Assembly: GCA_943788135.1 (NCBI GenBank)
Contig: CALSPC010000003.1
Coordinates: 496,001-560,000, forward strand
Length of the DNA stretch: 64,000 bases
Reading direction: 5' to 3'
Source of the DNA: an uncultured Paracoccaceae bacterium
Lineage (GTDB): Bacteria; Bacteroidota; Bacteroidia; Flavobacteriales; Flavobacteriaceae
In this document: in pieces, positions 1 to 8,360 of the stretch
How the letters are laid out: the number at the start of each line of letters is the position of its first letter
Numbering within the stretch: the stretch's first letter is position 1
Made by a program: the position numbers and the translations under genes
The notes under the pieces: generated by a model
The model's database searches: none
Told to the model about the DNA's origin: nothing
What the model saw: the letters and a program-made list of their open reading frames with translations, nothing else

Positions 1-1502
1 TACAATTATCAGCTTCAAACCTGTTGGTAAAAGCAGAAGAGAATTATAAAAAAGCCCTAGAACGTATAGACACCCAGCCCAATTATATCTATGCTATTGC
101 ACAACAATTCGAAGCCCACGGAAGGATCGATAATGCCATTCAAGCCTATGAACGTGGTCTTGAGCTTGCTCCTAATCCGGTGTTTTACTACAAGCTGGCT
201 GTGCTGCATGGTGTGCAGAAAAACATCGAGAAAATGATGGAACGCTTTCTGGATTATGTCGAAACCAACCCCACTTACACAACTCAAGTGATGCGCTTAT
301 TGGCAGAATATATTTCAGAAGATGCCAGTCAACCCTATAATCAATTGTTTAAAAATATACTCTTAAAAAAAATACAATCCACACCAAATACATTATGGAA
401 CCAGTGGTTGAGTTGGTTATATATTCAACAAAACGATTACAAAAAAGCATTTATTCAAGAGAAAGCAATTTTTAGACGAGAACCGGAATCTTTCCAGGGC
501 TTGATTAATTTGGCTTTATTGACAAAAGAGTCTAAGGCATATAAAACAGCACTGACAATTTTTGAGTTTATAATTCAAAATGCGACTGCTCCCCGTTTGA
601 TTATTCAAGCCAATACCCAATGTTTAGAACTTCAATTAGAAGTATCTACAACAGACTATAACGTCATAAAAGCATCATATCTCGAGCTGTTGGATACCTA
701 TAAGCTTGGCGTTGAAACACTCGATTTGCAAGTATCGTATGCTGATTTTTTAGCGTTTTATGACAACAATCCAGATGCGGCGATTACATTTCTAAAAAGC
801 GCTTTAAAAGCAAATTTAACTGCTTTAGCGTCTTCAACATTAAAGATGAAACTTGCCGATATTTTAATTACTCAAAATAAATTTAATCAAGCCTTGCTCT
901 ATTATACACAGATTCAAATGCGTGTTAAAAATAGTACCCTAGCTCAGGAGGCACGTTTCAAAGCCGCAAAAACTAGCTATTATAAAGGCGATTTTGATTG
1001 GGCTGAAACTCAATTAAAAGTATTGAAATCATCCACCTCTCAGCTCACGGCCAATGATGCGTTAGATTTGCAGCTATTGATTTCTGACCATAAAGCAAGT
1101 GATTCCCTTCACACAGCTCTAAAGTTATATGCCAAAGCCGAAGTGTTGACGCTTCAGAACAAACCAACAGAAGCCATTAGCGTTTTAGAGTCTATTCTTG
1201 AAAATCACAAAACAGATCCTATTATCGATCAAGCGCTTTTGGCCCAAGCTCAATTGTATGAGTCCGAAAAAATGTATTCAAAAGCAGAAGCTAATTATAT
1301 ACGGATTATTACGGCTTATAAAGATGATATTCTTGCAGATGACGCCTATTTTTATCTAGCGGAGTTGTATCGACTTCACTTAAATCAGCCAGAGAAAGCA
1401 AAGCTTAATTATGAAACGATTATCTTTAACCACGAAGATAGTATTCATTTTGTTGCTGCTCGAAAACAGTACCGCATACTAAGAGGGGATGCAATTAATT
1501 AA
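1..1502 (+). CDS. TPR-repeat protein, 5' end outside window
   Basis: The reading frame is open from base 3 to the stop at 1502, so the true start lies upstream of the window; the TTG at 24 is an internal codon. The visible part (about 499 residues) is almost entirely helical tetratricopeptide-like repeats, for example the early unit with the pattern A-x-Q-F-x-x-x-G-x-x-x-x-A-I-x-A-Y and several later A-x-x-x-Y-x-x-A units. Such proteins act as protein-interaction scaffolds; in Bacteroidota many are periplasmic or outer-membrane associated, but the N-terminus that would show a signal peptide is missing. It is followed after 17 nt by a DUF4286 gene. No specific function can be given. Confidence 0.85.
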   Translation, partial: QLSASNLLVKAEENYKKALERIDTQPNYIYAIAQQFEAHGRIDNAIQAYERGLELAPNPVFYYKLAVLHGVQKNIEKMMERFLDYVETNPTYTTQVMRLLAEYISEDASQPYNQLFKNILLKKIQSTPNTLWNQWLSWLYIQQNDYKKAFIQEKAIFRREPESFQGLINLALLTKESKAYKTALTIFEFIIQNATAPRLIIQANTQCLELQLEVSTTDYNVIKASYLELLDTYKLGVETLDLQVSYADFLAFYDNNPDAAITFLKSALKANLTALASSTLKMKLADILITQNKFNQALLYYTQIQMRVKNSTLAQEARFKAAKTSYYKGDFDWAETQLKVLKSSTSQLTANDALDLQLLISDHKASDSLHTALKLYAKAEVLTLQNKPTEAISVLESILENHKTDPIIDQALLAQAQLYESEKMYSKAEANYIRIITAYKDDILADDAYFYLAELYRLHLNQPEKAKLNYETIIFNHEDSIHFVAARKQYRILRGDAIN

Positions 1503-1519
1503 TGACAACATATTAACCA

Positions 1520-1843
1520 ATGATAATTTATAACATAACCGCCAATATTGATGATAGCATTCATGACGACTGGCTAGAGTGGATTCAACAGCACATTCCA
1601 AAGGTGCTCGCCACAGGATTTTTTATTAAAGCTACATTTACAAAAGTTTTGGTGGAGGAATCTATGGGAGGATTAACCTATTCGATTCAGTATCTAGCAT
1701 CTTCAAAAGCCGCTTTAGAGGCTTACTACCAGCAGCACGCAGCACATTTTCAAGCGGAAGAATCTCAGCGATTTGCAGATAAAATGCTTGCCTTTAGAAC
1801 CGAATTAGAATGGATTGATGAGTTTACCTTAACCCCACACTAA
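1520..1843 (+). CDS. DUF4286 family protein
   Basis: A 107-residue protein recognised as the DUF4286 family, small cytoplasmic ferredoxin-fold-like proteins frequent in Bacteroidota. It starts with the typical hydrophobic strand M-I-I-Y-N-I-T and has the family's conserved G-G-x-T-Y-S-I-Q-Y segment in the middle, followed by an acidic helix. Its stop codon directly abuts the ATG of rsmA, so the two are very probably co-translated. The biochemical function of the family is not known; the fixed neighbourhood with rsmA suggests a link to ribosome or translation biology only by association. Confidence 0.8.
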   Translation: MIIYNITANIDDSIHDDWLEWIQQHIPKVLATGFFIKATFTKVLVEESMGGLTYSIQYLASSKAALEAYYQQHAAHFQAEESQRFADKMLAFRTELEWIDEFTLTPH

Positions 1844-2617
1844 ATGACTGTAAAAGCAAAAAAATATTTAGGGCAACATTTTCTGAACGATGAATTGATC
1901 GCAAAGCAAATAGCGGATACCTTAACCCTTAAAGGCTACTCAGATGTTTTAGAGATTGGCCCCGGAATGGGCGTTTTGACCAAGTATATTCTAGAGAAAC
2001 CGATCACAACATATGTCATTGAAATTGATGAAGAATCAGTAGACTATTTACAAGCCAACTTTTTAAATTTAGCGCCTAGAATTATTCAAAAAGATGTATT
2101 AAAGTACGATTTTAGTGCCGCTTTTGAAAACCGCTCTTTTGCTATTATTGGAAATTTTCCTTACAATATCTCTACACAAATTGTGTTTAAAACCTTAGAA
2201 AACAGAGCGCAAATCCCTGAATTTTCAGGGATGTTTCAAAAGGAAGTTGCTGAGCGTATTTGTGAAAAAGAAGGCAGTAAAGTGTATGGCATATTATCAG
2301 TATTAGTTCAAGCTTTTTATGAAGCGGAGTATTTATTTACGGTACCGCCATCGGTGTTTGTTCCACCGCCAAAAGTAGAATCTGGGGTGTTAAGGCTCAC
2401 ACGAAAAACCGATTATACCTTGCCTTGTGACGAGAAATTATTTTTCAGAGTGGTTAAGTCTGCCTTCCAACAACGCCGTAAAACCTTAAGAAATAGCTTA
2501 AAAACCTATAATTTATCGGATAATTTAAAAGCAAATACTATCTTTGACAAGCGTCCAGAACAACTTAGTGTTGCGGCGTTTATCGAACTGACATTAGCAA
2601 TAGAAACCGATCAATAA
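1844..2617 (+). CDS. rsmA: 16S rRNA (adenine1518-N6/adenine1519-N6)-dimethyltransferase
   Basis: RsmA (KsgA) dimethylates two adjacent adenines in the helix-45 loop of 16S rRNA with S-adenosylmethionine, late in 30S assembly. The 257-residue protein has the N-terminal K-K-x-L-G-Q-H-F-L signature, the SAM-binding E-I-G-P-G-M-G loop (residues 37-43) and the catalytic N-F-P-Y motif (104-107), then the C-terminal helical domain with the usual F[11 protein letters not shown] segment. The length is normal. The ATG follows the DUF4286 stop with no gap, and mgtE begins 11 nt after the rsmA stop. Confidence 0.97.
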   Translation: MTVKAKKYLGQHFLNDELIAKQIADTLTLKGYSDVLEIGPGMGVLTKYILEKPITTYVIEIDEESVDYLQANFLNLAPRIIQKDVLKYDFSAAFENRSFAIIGNFPYNISTQIVFKTLENRAQIPEFSGMFQKEVAERICEKEGSKVYGILSVLVQAFYEAEYLFTVPPSVFVPPPKVESGVLRLTRKTDYTLPCDEKLFFRVVKSAFQQRRKTLRNSLKTYNLSDNLKANTIFDKRPEQLSVAAFIELTLAIETDQ

Positions 2618-2628
2618 CCAATTTAATT

Positions 2629-3999
2629 TTGGAAAAAACTAAGGAACATATCCCGTTTGAAATTACTGACGCCTTAATTGAGGTTCTTAATGAACTTATC
2701 GATGCTCAAGACGATAAAGCCGTTTTGGAGCAGTTACGAGATGTGCATTATGCGGATATTGCTGAAATTTTGGATGATCTAAATTTAGATCAAGCCACCT
2801 ACGTAATCAAACTTTTAGACAGTCAAACAACTTCTGATATATTAGCTGAATTAGAAGATGATGTTCGTGAGAAAGTCTTAAAAAACCTTTCTGTAAAAGA
2901 AATTGCAGAGGAAGTACAAGAGCTTGAATCTGATGATGCCGCAGATGTATTAGCAGAATTGTCACCCGAACGTAAGCAAAAAGTTATCGCCCAAATGGAT
3001 GATAAAGAGCTTGTTGCGGATATTCAAGAGCTTTTGACGTATGATGAGGATACAGCAGGGGGATTAATGGCAAAAGAATTGGTCAAAGTCTATGAAACTT
3101 GGACCGTTGCTGGCTGTTTGCGAAAAATTAGAGCGCAAGCCAAAGATGTTAAGCGTGTACATTCAATTTATGTGGTTACCAAAGACGAAAAACTCATTGG
3201 TCGTTTATCTCTTAAAGATCTTTTGATCGCTAATAACGAAACTAAAATTAAAGCGATATACATTCCAAAAGTGGACTCTGTTCACGTAAATGAAGATGCC
3301 GAAGAAGTTGCCAAATTAATGGCAAAATATGATTTAGAAGCTATTCCTGTTGTCGATGATGATAAAGTCCTTTTAGGACGCATTACTATTGATGATATTG
3401 TAGATGTTATTATCGAAGAAGCTGAAAAAGATTACCAACTTGCCGCAGGTATTACACAAGATGTCGATGCGGAAGATAGTATCCTCGCCTTAACACGTGC
3501 TCGATTGCCATGGTTGTTTTTAGGACTTATAGGCGGCGTTGGTGCTGCAGTTATTATGGGTGGTTTTGAAACCATTATCGAAGATTTCCCCCTTATTTTA
3601 TTGTTTACGCCATTGATTGCCGCAATGGCAGGCAATGTGGGTGTACAATCCTCTGCCATTATCGTTCAAGGTTTGGCTAATGATGAAGTGCGAGGAAGTG
3701 TAAATACCCGTCTGCTAAAAGAGATGTTTTTAGCAGCCTTAAATGGAATTATTTTAGCCTTGTTCTTATTTGTCTTTGTTTGGATATGGAAAGAAGACCT
3801 TCGTACTGCCCTAGCAATTTCATTATCTTTAGTCATTGTGATTATTGTAGCGGGAATTATCGGAACTTTCATTCCTTTATTTCTCCATAAAAAAGGGATT
3901 GATCCAGCGATTGCAACAGGACCTTTTATAACCACTAGCAATGATATCTTTGGGATATTAATTTACTTTACAATTGCGAAATTGATTTTAAATATCTAA
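2629..3999 (+). CDS. mgtE: MgtE-family magnesium transporter
   Basis: A Mg2+ channel/transporter of the inner membrane. The order matches the family: MgtE N-terminal superhelical domain (about residues 15-135), two CBS domains that sense cytosolic Mg2+ (about 140-260), a plug helix, then five transmembrane helices (about 292-455). The pore-lining region G-N-V-G-V-Q-S-S (335-342) and the last helix with T-T-S-N-D-I-F (D439, equivalent to the selectivity aspartate) are present. Length 456 is normal. The start is TTG at 2629; no ATG exists nearby and the N-terminal domain would be cut by a later start. The next gene begins one base after the stop. Confidence 0.96.
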   Translation: MEKTKEHIPFEITDALIEVLNELIDAQDDKAVLEQLRDVHYADIAEILDDLNLDQATYVIKLLDSQTTSDILAELEDDVREKVLKNLSVKEIAEEVQELESDDAADVLAELSPERKQKVIAQMDDKELVADIQELLTYDEDTAGGLMAKELVKVYETWTVAGCLRKIRAQAKDVKRVHSIYVVTKDEKLIGRLSLKDLLIANNETKIKAIYIPKVDSVHVNEDAEEVAKLMAKYDLEAIPVVDDDKVLLGRITIDDIVDVIIEEAEKDYQLAAGITQDVDAEDSILALTRARLPWLFLGLIGGVGAAVIMGGFETIIEDFPLILLFTPLIAAMAGNVGVQSSAIIVQGLANDEVRGSVNTRLLKEMFLAALNGIILALFLFVFVWIWKEDLRTALAISLSLVIVIIVAGIIGTFIPLFLHKKGIDPAIATGPFITTSNDIFGILIYFTIAKLILNI

Positions 4000-4000
4000 A

Positions 4001-4936
4001 ATGAAAATTTTACATTTAGATCAAAATCATCCTGTATTAATTGAGCAATTAGCTGCTCTAGGCCATACGAATCACGAAGATTATACAAGCTCAAAAGCTG
4101 CTATTGAAGCTAAAATGCATTTATATGACGGTATAATTATAAGAAGTCGTTTTCGTATAGATGCTGGTTTTTTAGATAAGGCTACGCATCTTAAATTTAT
4201 AGGTCGGGTAGGGGCTGGACTAGAAAATATTGACACTACCTATGCCGCAACAAAAGGCATCCATCTAATAGCAGCTCCCGAGGGCAATAGGAATGCAGTA
4301 GGTGAGCATGCGCTTGGATTGTTATTAGCATTGTTCAATAAATTGCATACCGCAGATCGTGAGGTTCGTGAGGGGAATTGGCAACGCGAAGCCAACCGTG
4401 GGCTTGAACTCGAAGGCAAAACTGTTGGCATTATTGGCTATGGACATATGGGCAAAGCATTTGCTAAAAAACTTCGAGGTTTTGATGTTGAGGTGCTGTG
4501 TTACGATATTAAACCCAATGTTGGCGATGAAAATGCAACACAGGTTTCTTTAGAAACACTTCAAGAAAAGGCACAAGTACTCAGTCTTCATGTGCCACAT
4601 ACTGAATTGACATTCCAAATGATAAACACGAATTTCATCAGTGCATTTAAGCAGCCCTTTTGGCTCTTAAACACCGCTCGTGGGAGTTGTGTGGTTACCG
4701 AAGATTTAGTTGCAGCGCTTAAGTCTAAAGCTATTTTAGGTGCTGGATTGGATGTTTTAGAATACGAAAAAACTTCGTTTGAGAGCTTGTTTTCAAATAC
4801 AACTCCACCTGCTTTTGCTTATTTACTTTCTGCGGATAATGTCATTCTATCACCTCATGTCGCCGGATGGACGGTTGAAAGTCATCACAAACTGGCACAA
4901 ACCATAGTTGATAAAATTGTCAATTATTTTCATTAG
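4001..4936 (+). CDS. D-2-hydroxyacid dehydrogenase (SerA-like)
   Basis: A 311-residue NAD-dependent D-isomer-specific 2-hydroxyacid dehydrogenase, closest in pattern to phosphoglycerate dehydrogenases. The Rossmann G-Y-G-H-M-G motif is at 146-151, and the catalytic triad is seen as R227 (N-T-A-R-G), E254 (L-D-V-L-E) and H286 (S-P-H-V-A-G). It lacks the C-terminal ACT regulatory domain of long SerA forms, so serine feedback through such a domain is not expected. 3-phosphoglycerate dehydrogenation is the likeliest reaction, but other hydroxyacids cannot be excluded from sequence. It starts one base after mgtE. Confidence 0.85.
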   Translation: MKILHLDQNHPVLIEQLAALGHTNHEDYTSSKAAIEAKMHLYDGIIIRSRFRIDAGFLDKATHLKFIGRVGAGLENIDTTYAATKGIHLIAAPEGNRNAVGEHALGLLLALFNKLHTADREVREGNWQREANRGLELEGKTVGIIGYGHMGKAFAKKLRGFDVEVLCYDIKPNVGDENATQVSLETLQEKAQVLSLHVPHTELTFQMINTNFISAFKQPFWLLNTARGSCVVTEDLVAALKSKAILGAGLDVLEYEKTSFESLFSNTTPPAFAYLLSADNVILSPHVAGWTVESHHKLAQTIVDKIVNYFH

Positions 4937-4963
4937 ATTTAGAGTCCTCAAACGCTTTAAACT

Positions 4964-5419
4964 ATGAAATCTACGGCATCTACGCCTAAAGCATATATTG
5001 CTCAATTACCTGAAGTCCGCAAAGGACCGCTTCAGAATTTAAGACAAACTATTCTAGAACATTTAGACCCTAAATTTCAGGAATGTATCAGCTATGGCAT
5101 GTTAGGCTACGTGGTGCCATTTGCAGTCTATCCAGATGGCTACCATTGCAACCCAACGTTGCCATTGCCGTTTATGAACTTGGCATCTCAGAAAAATTTC
5201 ATAGCAGTCTATCACATGGGAATGTACGCTAAAAAAGAAATTTTGAATTGGTTTGTCGCGGAATATCCGAACCATTGTAGTGCTAAGTTAGACATGGGGA
5301 AAAGCTGTGTGCGCTTTAAAAACATGAACGACATTCCATATGCATTGATAGGGCAATTGGCGGCAAAACTTTCTGTTGATGAATGGATTTCTCTTTATGA
5401 ATCTCAAATCAAAAGATAA
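4964..5419 (+). CDS. DUF1801 domain protein
   Basis: A 151-residue soluble protein of the DUF1801 (YdhG-like) family. The family hallmarks are present: an N-terminal helix with R-x-x-L-Q-x-L-R-x-x-I, then I-S-Y-G-M-L-G-Y, and a later G-K-S-C-V-R-F segment before two closing helices. No enzymatic activity is established for the family. It lies 27 nt after the hydroxyacid dehydrogenase and 6 nt before a VOC protein, inside a run of same-strand genes. Confidence 0.8.
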   Translation: MKSTASTPKAYIAQLPEVRKGPLQNLRQTILEHLDPKFQECISYGMLGYVVPFAVYPDGYHCNPTLPLPFMNLASQKNFIAVYHMGMYAKKEILNWFVAEYPNHCSAKLDMGKSCVRFKNMNDIPYALIGQLAAKLSVDEWISLYESQIKR

Positions 5420-5425
5420 CTAGAT

Positions 5426-5815
5426 ATGAAAAAACGAGTCACAGGTCTTGGGGGTATTTTTTTTAAAACCAAAGATTCAAAAGCAACAAAAGCATGGTAC
5501 GGCAAACACCTTGGTTTGCCAGTTGATGACTATGGCTGTACCTTCTGGTGGAAGGACGAAGAAGGTAACAAGGCTTCTACGCAGTGGTCGCCTTTTAAGG
5601 CCGATACCACCTATTTTGAACCCAGCAAGCAGCCTTTTATGGTTAATTTCAGGGTTGAAAACCTTAACAATTTGATAACCGTACTTAAGTCAGAAGGTGT
5701 TACTATTGTAGGCGAAATACAAACGTTCGAATACGGTAAATTTGCATGGATTTTAGACCCTGAAGGGAATAAGATTGAGCTCTGGGAACCGATTGATAGT
5801 GCGTTTGAGCAATAA
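5426..5815 (+). CDS. VOC family (glyoxalase/bleomycin-resistance fold) protein
   Basis: A 129-residue protein of the vicinal oxygen chelate fold. Two beta-alpha-beta-beta-beta modules are visible: module one from about residue 8 (G-I-F-F-K-T-K-D) through the W-Y-x-K-x-L-G-L helix, and module two from about 70, ending with the typical D-P-E-G-N-K-I-E-L-W-E-P. The C-terminal glutamate of that motif is the usual metal ligand. Members include glyoxalases, dioxygenases and antibiotic-binding proteins; the substrate cannot be assigned. It lies 6 nt after the DUF1801 gene and 12 nt before the arsC-like gene. Confidence 0.85.
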   Translation: MKKRVTGLGGIFFKTKDSKATKAWYGKHLGLPVDDYGCTFWWKDEEGNKASTQWSPFKADTTYFEPSKQPFMVNFRVENLNNLITVLKSEGVTIVGEIQTFEYGKFAWILDPEGNKIELWEPIDSAFEQ

Positions 5816-5827
5816 TAAAATAAATAC

Positions 5828-6244
5828 ATGAAAAATATTTTAGTCCTTTGTACAGGAAACTCCTGCCGTAGCCAAATGGCACACGGCTATTTAAATCAAT
5901 TCGCAGCAAACCACGCTACTATTTACAGTGCTGGTATTGAAACGCACGGCATAAATCCAGGCGCTGCAGCCATTATGAAAGAAGATGGAATTGATATTTC
6001 GGAACATACCTCCAATCATGTCGATGAATATGCAGCTATCAATTTTGACTATATCATCACGGTTTGTGACCATGCCAAAGAAAATTGTCCATTTATCGCC
6101 AGCCCGAATGCCGAGCGTTTGCATCATGATTTTTTTGACCCCTCTAAACTTGTTGGAACTGATCAAGAAAAACATGCCGCATTCCTAAAAGCCCGTACAG
6201 AAATTAAAGACTATATGAAGGCGTTTGTGGCGGAACGTTTTTAG
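5828..6244 (+). CDS. arsC: Arsenate reductase / low-molecular-weight tyrosine-phosphatase family protein
   Basis: A 138-residue protein of the thioredoxin-coupled ArsC type. The P-loop C8-T-G-N-S-C13-R14-S (CX5R) and a second pair C80 and C87 (V-C-D-H-A-K-E-N-C-P) form the nucleophile and redox relay used to reduce arsenate to arsenite; D-P near the C-terminus (F-F-D-P) is the general acid. No arsR, acr3 or arsB is adjacent, so a housekeeping phosphatase-like role is possible. It is the last gene of the + strand run; the stop codon is embedded in an inverted repeat that may act as a terminator. Confidence 0.88.
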   Translation: MKNILVLCTGNSCRSQMAHGYLNQFAANHATIYSAGIETHGINPGAAAIMKEDGIDISEHTSNHVDEYAAINFDYIITVCDHAKENCPFIASPNAERLHHDFFDPSKLVGTDQEKHAAFLKARTEIKDYMKAFVAERF

Positions 6245-6256
6245 AAAAAGCGTTCC
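6232..6256 (+). terminator. Possible hairpin terminator at the end of arsC
   Basis: GGAACG (6232-6237) and CGTTCC (6251-6256) form an inverted repeat with further T/A pairing between them (TTTTT 6238-6242, AAAAA 6245-6249, one bulged G). The stop codon lies in the loop. Downstream runs of T are short and interrupted, so termination efficiency is uncertain. Confidence 0.35.
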
Positions 6257-6324
6257 CTTTTGAGGTGTTTTTATTGCGATACTTTGCAGAGTAAAGTGTA
6301 GTAAACCTAATTAAAGCGAAGCTA

Positions 6325-6432
6325 TTAAGCGCCTAATCCTTCTTTGAAACAATACCAGTTGATAAATAATAAGGCGAGTACTATCAAAAATACTAAGATT
6401 GCTAAAAAGGTTTTGAATTTTTTACGTTTCAT
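6325..6432 (-). CDS. 35-residue single-span membrane peptide (hypothetical)
   Basis: A short ORF, ATG at 6432 and TAA ending at 6325. The peptide has five N-terminal K/R residues among the first eight (M-K-R-K-K-F-K-T), then about 18 uninterrupted hydrophobic residues (F-L-A-I-L-V-F-L-I-V-L-A-L-L-F-I), then N-W-Y-C-F-K-E-G-L-G-A. This predicts an inner-membrane peptide with N-in orientation. Only 4 nt separate its ATG from the stop of the upstream acyltransferase gene, which argues for co-translation as the last gene of that operon. No family was recognised. It could be a small membrane regulator of the acyltransferase, or an unselected ORF; coding bias cannot be measured on 35 codons. Confidence 0.5.
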   Translation of the reverse strand: MKRKKFKTFLAILVFLIVLALLFINWYCFKEGLGA

Positions 6433-6436
6433 AATT

Positions 6437-8311
6437 TTAGGTTAAGTGATAGGACTCTATAAAACTACAAAAAAAATCAACTGAAATTACAAACAGTCTC
6501 TTTAGTTTCCCTCCGTAGGGCCATAGGTACGTTCCAGTTCTGGCTTGAAATTCTTCCATCACTGGACGTACGGTACTTTCGGGAATATCCGCAATACGGA
6601 TATACATCAAACCATCTACGGCATTATTAAATAGAGGATCTACATTAAAACCAATGAGACGTGCGTTCTGTTTGATGTATTTTTTGAGCAGTACAGGGAG
6701 GCGCAAAGCTCCTGGCTCAATGTCGTCAATAATTTTATCAAACCTATTCAAGTCAGCTGCAGTAGCATCAAACACAAAATCCTTGTCTGCATCTTTGAGT
6801 TTCACTTTAAATTCTTTCTTTGGGTGCACATATTGCGCTAAATAGGGATCATAATAATGCGATTTCATAAACTCAATCATCAAGGATTTAGAAAAATTTG
6901 AAAATTGATTACTAATACTCACGCCGCCAATGAGGTATTTGTGATCTGGAAAACGTAAGGTAGTATGCACGATGCCTTTCCACAATAGAAACAGCGGCAT
7001 TGGTTTTTGTTGATAGGCTTTGATAATAAACGCCCGCCCTAGCTCAATAGACTGACGCATCATGGAATGCAGTTCGGGTTCAAAACGAAACAAGTCTTGC
7101 AAGTAAAACCCATCAATACCTTTGGCCTCAAAAATCTCACTGCCAAAGCCCATCCGATAAGCACCCACAAGACACTGAGCATCGGTATCCCATAAAAACA
7201 TATGGTGATAATAATAGTCAAATTTGTCCAAGTCTATGGCTTTATTTGTGCCTTCTCCAATATCTCTGAAGGTAAGTTCTCGCAAGCGCCCTATCTCGTG
7301 TAAAATAGTGGGTATTTTGGCTGCAGCAGCCAAATAGACCTCGTAGTTTTTGCTCTTTAAAAGCCGGTGGTTATCGGCTTTCAAATTCTCAACTTCCGAA
7401 CACATTTCTTCTGAAGGTGCTGGCGTCACAATTGTTTTTGGCGCCTTGGTTATTTTTAAACTTGAGGTGAGGTTTGTTAAAATTTTAGGGCTTTCGAAAC
7501 TCTTTGAAAGCATATAGGTTTTGCGCCTCACAAAATCAGAAAACCCCTCCAAAGTCGGGTGCTCTTTTTGGTCTTTTATAGGAATTGGTTTGCCTATTCT
7601 TACTTTAATAACTCGTTTCTTTTGGGTTAATAATTCCGAAGGAAGTTTGGCCGTTCTTAAGGCCGCACTGAGTTTTGAGAGTCGGTAAAACAAGCGACTA
7701 TTTTTGGCGTGAAAATAGAGGGGTACAATGGGCACTTCGGCACGTTGAATGAGTTTCATGGCGGCGGGCTCCCATGGTTTATCGACCACAAGTTTCCCAT
7801 CTTTGTACGTGGAAACTTCCCCTGCTGGAAATATGCCCAGAGGCTGCCCATTTTGTAAATGCAATAAAGCGCTCTTGAATCCAGCAACACTCGATTGGGC
7901 CTCTTTGTGGTTTTCAAATGGATTAACCGGTAGTATGTACGGCACCAAAGGCGCTATTCGATGCAATAAAAAATTAGCTATAATTTTAAAATCGCTGCGC
8001 TGTTCAAGCATTAATTTTAGAAGTAAAATTCCATCGATGCCACCAAGTGGATGGTTAGAAACCGTAATATAAGCACCGTCTTTTGGTAAACGTTTTAAAT
8101 CTTCTTCGGGAATTTCGAATCGAATCTGAAAATCTGCTAAAAGGGCATTTAAAAAATCAAGATCGCTTTTGTGTTTGTTTTTAGTGTAAATCTTATTAAT
8201 CCTAGAAATCTTAAATACCTTCATGAATATCCAGCCGATAAAGGTCCCTATAATCCCGTAGTTTTCGAGCTTAAGTGCTTTTGCAATTTCTTTGGGGCTT
8301 ACAATGCTCAT
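6437..8311 (-). CDS. Bifunctional amino-acid-lipid acyltransferase (OlsF-like: PlsC domain + GNAT/OlsB domain)
   Basis: A 624-residue fusion. The N-terminal half is a lysophospholipid acyltransferase (PlsC) domain with the N-H-P-L-G-G-I-D motif (H87, D93) and the F-P-A-G-E acceptor motif. The C-terminal half, from about residue 320, is the N-acyltransferase domain of the OlsB/hemolysin type (R-E-x-T-F-R-x-x-G-E-G-T near its start, E-L-G-R-A-F in the middle). In OlsF proteins the C-terminal domain N-acylates an amino acid (ornithine, or glycine in related Bacteroidota enzymes) and the N-terminal domain adds the second acyl chain, giving phosphorus-free membrane lipids. Which amino acid is used here cannot be read from sequence. 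It follows aspartate kinase after 49 nt and precedes a tiny membrane peptide. Confidence 0.8.
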   Translation of the reverse strand: MSIVSPKEIAKALKLENYGIIGTFIGWIFMKVFKISRINKIYTKNKHKSDLDFLNALLADFQIRFEIPEEDLKRLPKDGAYITVSNHPLGGIDGILLLKLMLEQRSDFKIIANFLLHRIAPLVPYILPVNPFENHKEAQSSVAGFKSALLHLQNGQPLGIFPAGEVSTYKDGKLVVDKPWEPAAMKLIQRAEVPIVPLYFHAKNSRLFYRLSKLSAALRTAKLPSELLTQKKRVIKVRIGKPIPIKDQKEHPTLEGFSDFVRRKTYMLSKSFESPKILTNLTSSLKITKAPKTIVTPAPSEEMCSEVENLKADNHRLLKSKNYEVYLAAAAKIPTILHEIGRLRELTFRDIGEGTNKAIDLDKFDYYYHHMFLWDTDAQCLVGAYRMGFGSEIFEAKGIDGFYLQDLFRFEPELHSMMRQSIELGRAFIIKAYQQKPMPLFLLWKGIVHTTLRFPDHKYLIGGVSISNQFSNFSKSLMIEFMKSHYYDPYLAQYVHPKKEFKVKLKDADKDFVFDATAADLNRFDKIIDDIEPGALRLPVLLKKYIKQNARLIGFNVDPLFNNAVDGLMYIRIADIPESTVRPVMEEFQARTGTYLWPYGGKLKRLFVISVDFFCSFIESYHLT

Positions 8312-8360
8312 AGTGTTTTGGTCTTAAAAAAAATACTTTTTTTATGAATAAACAATGAAT

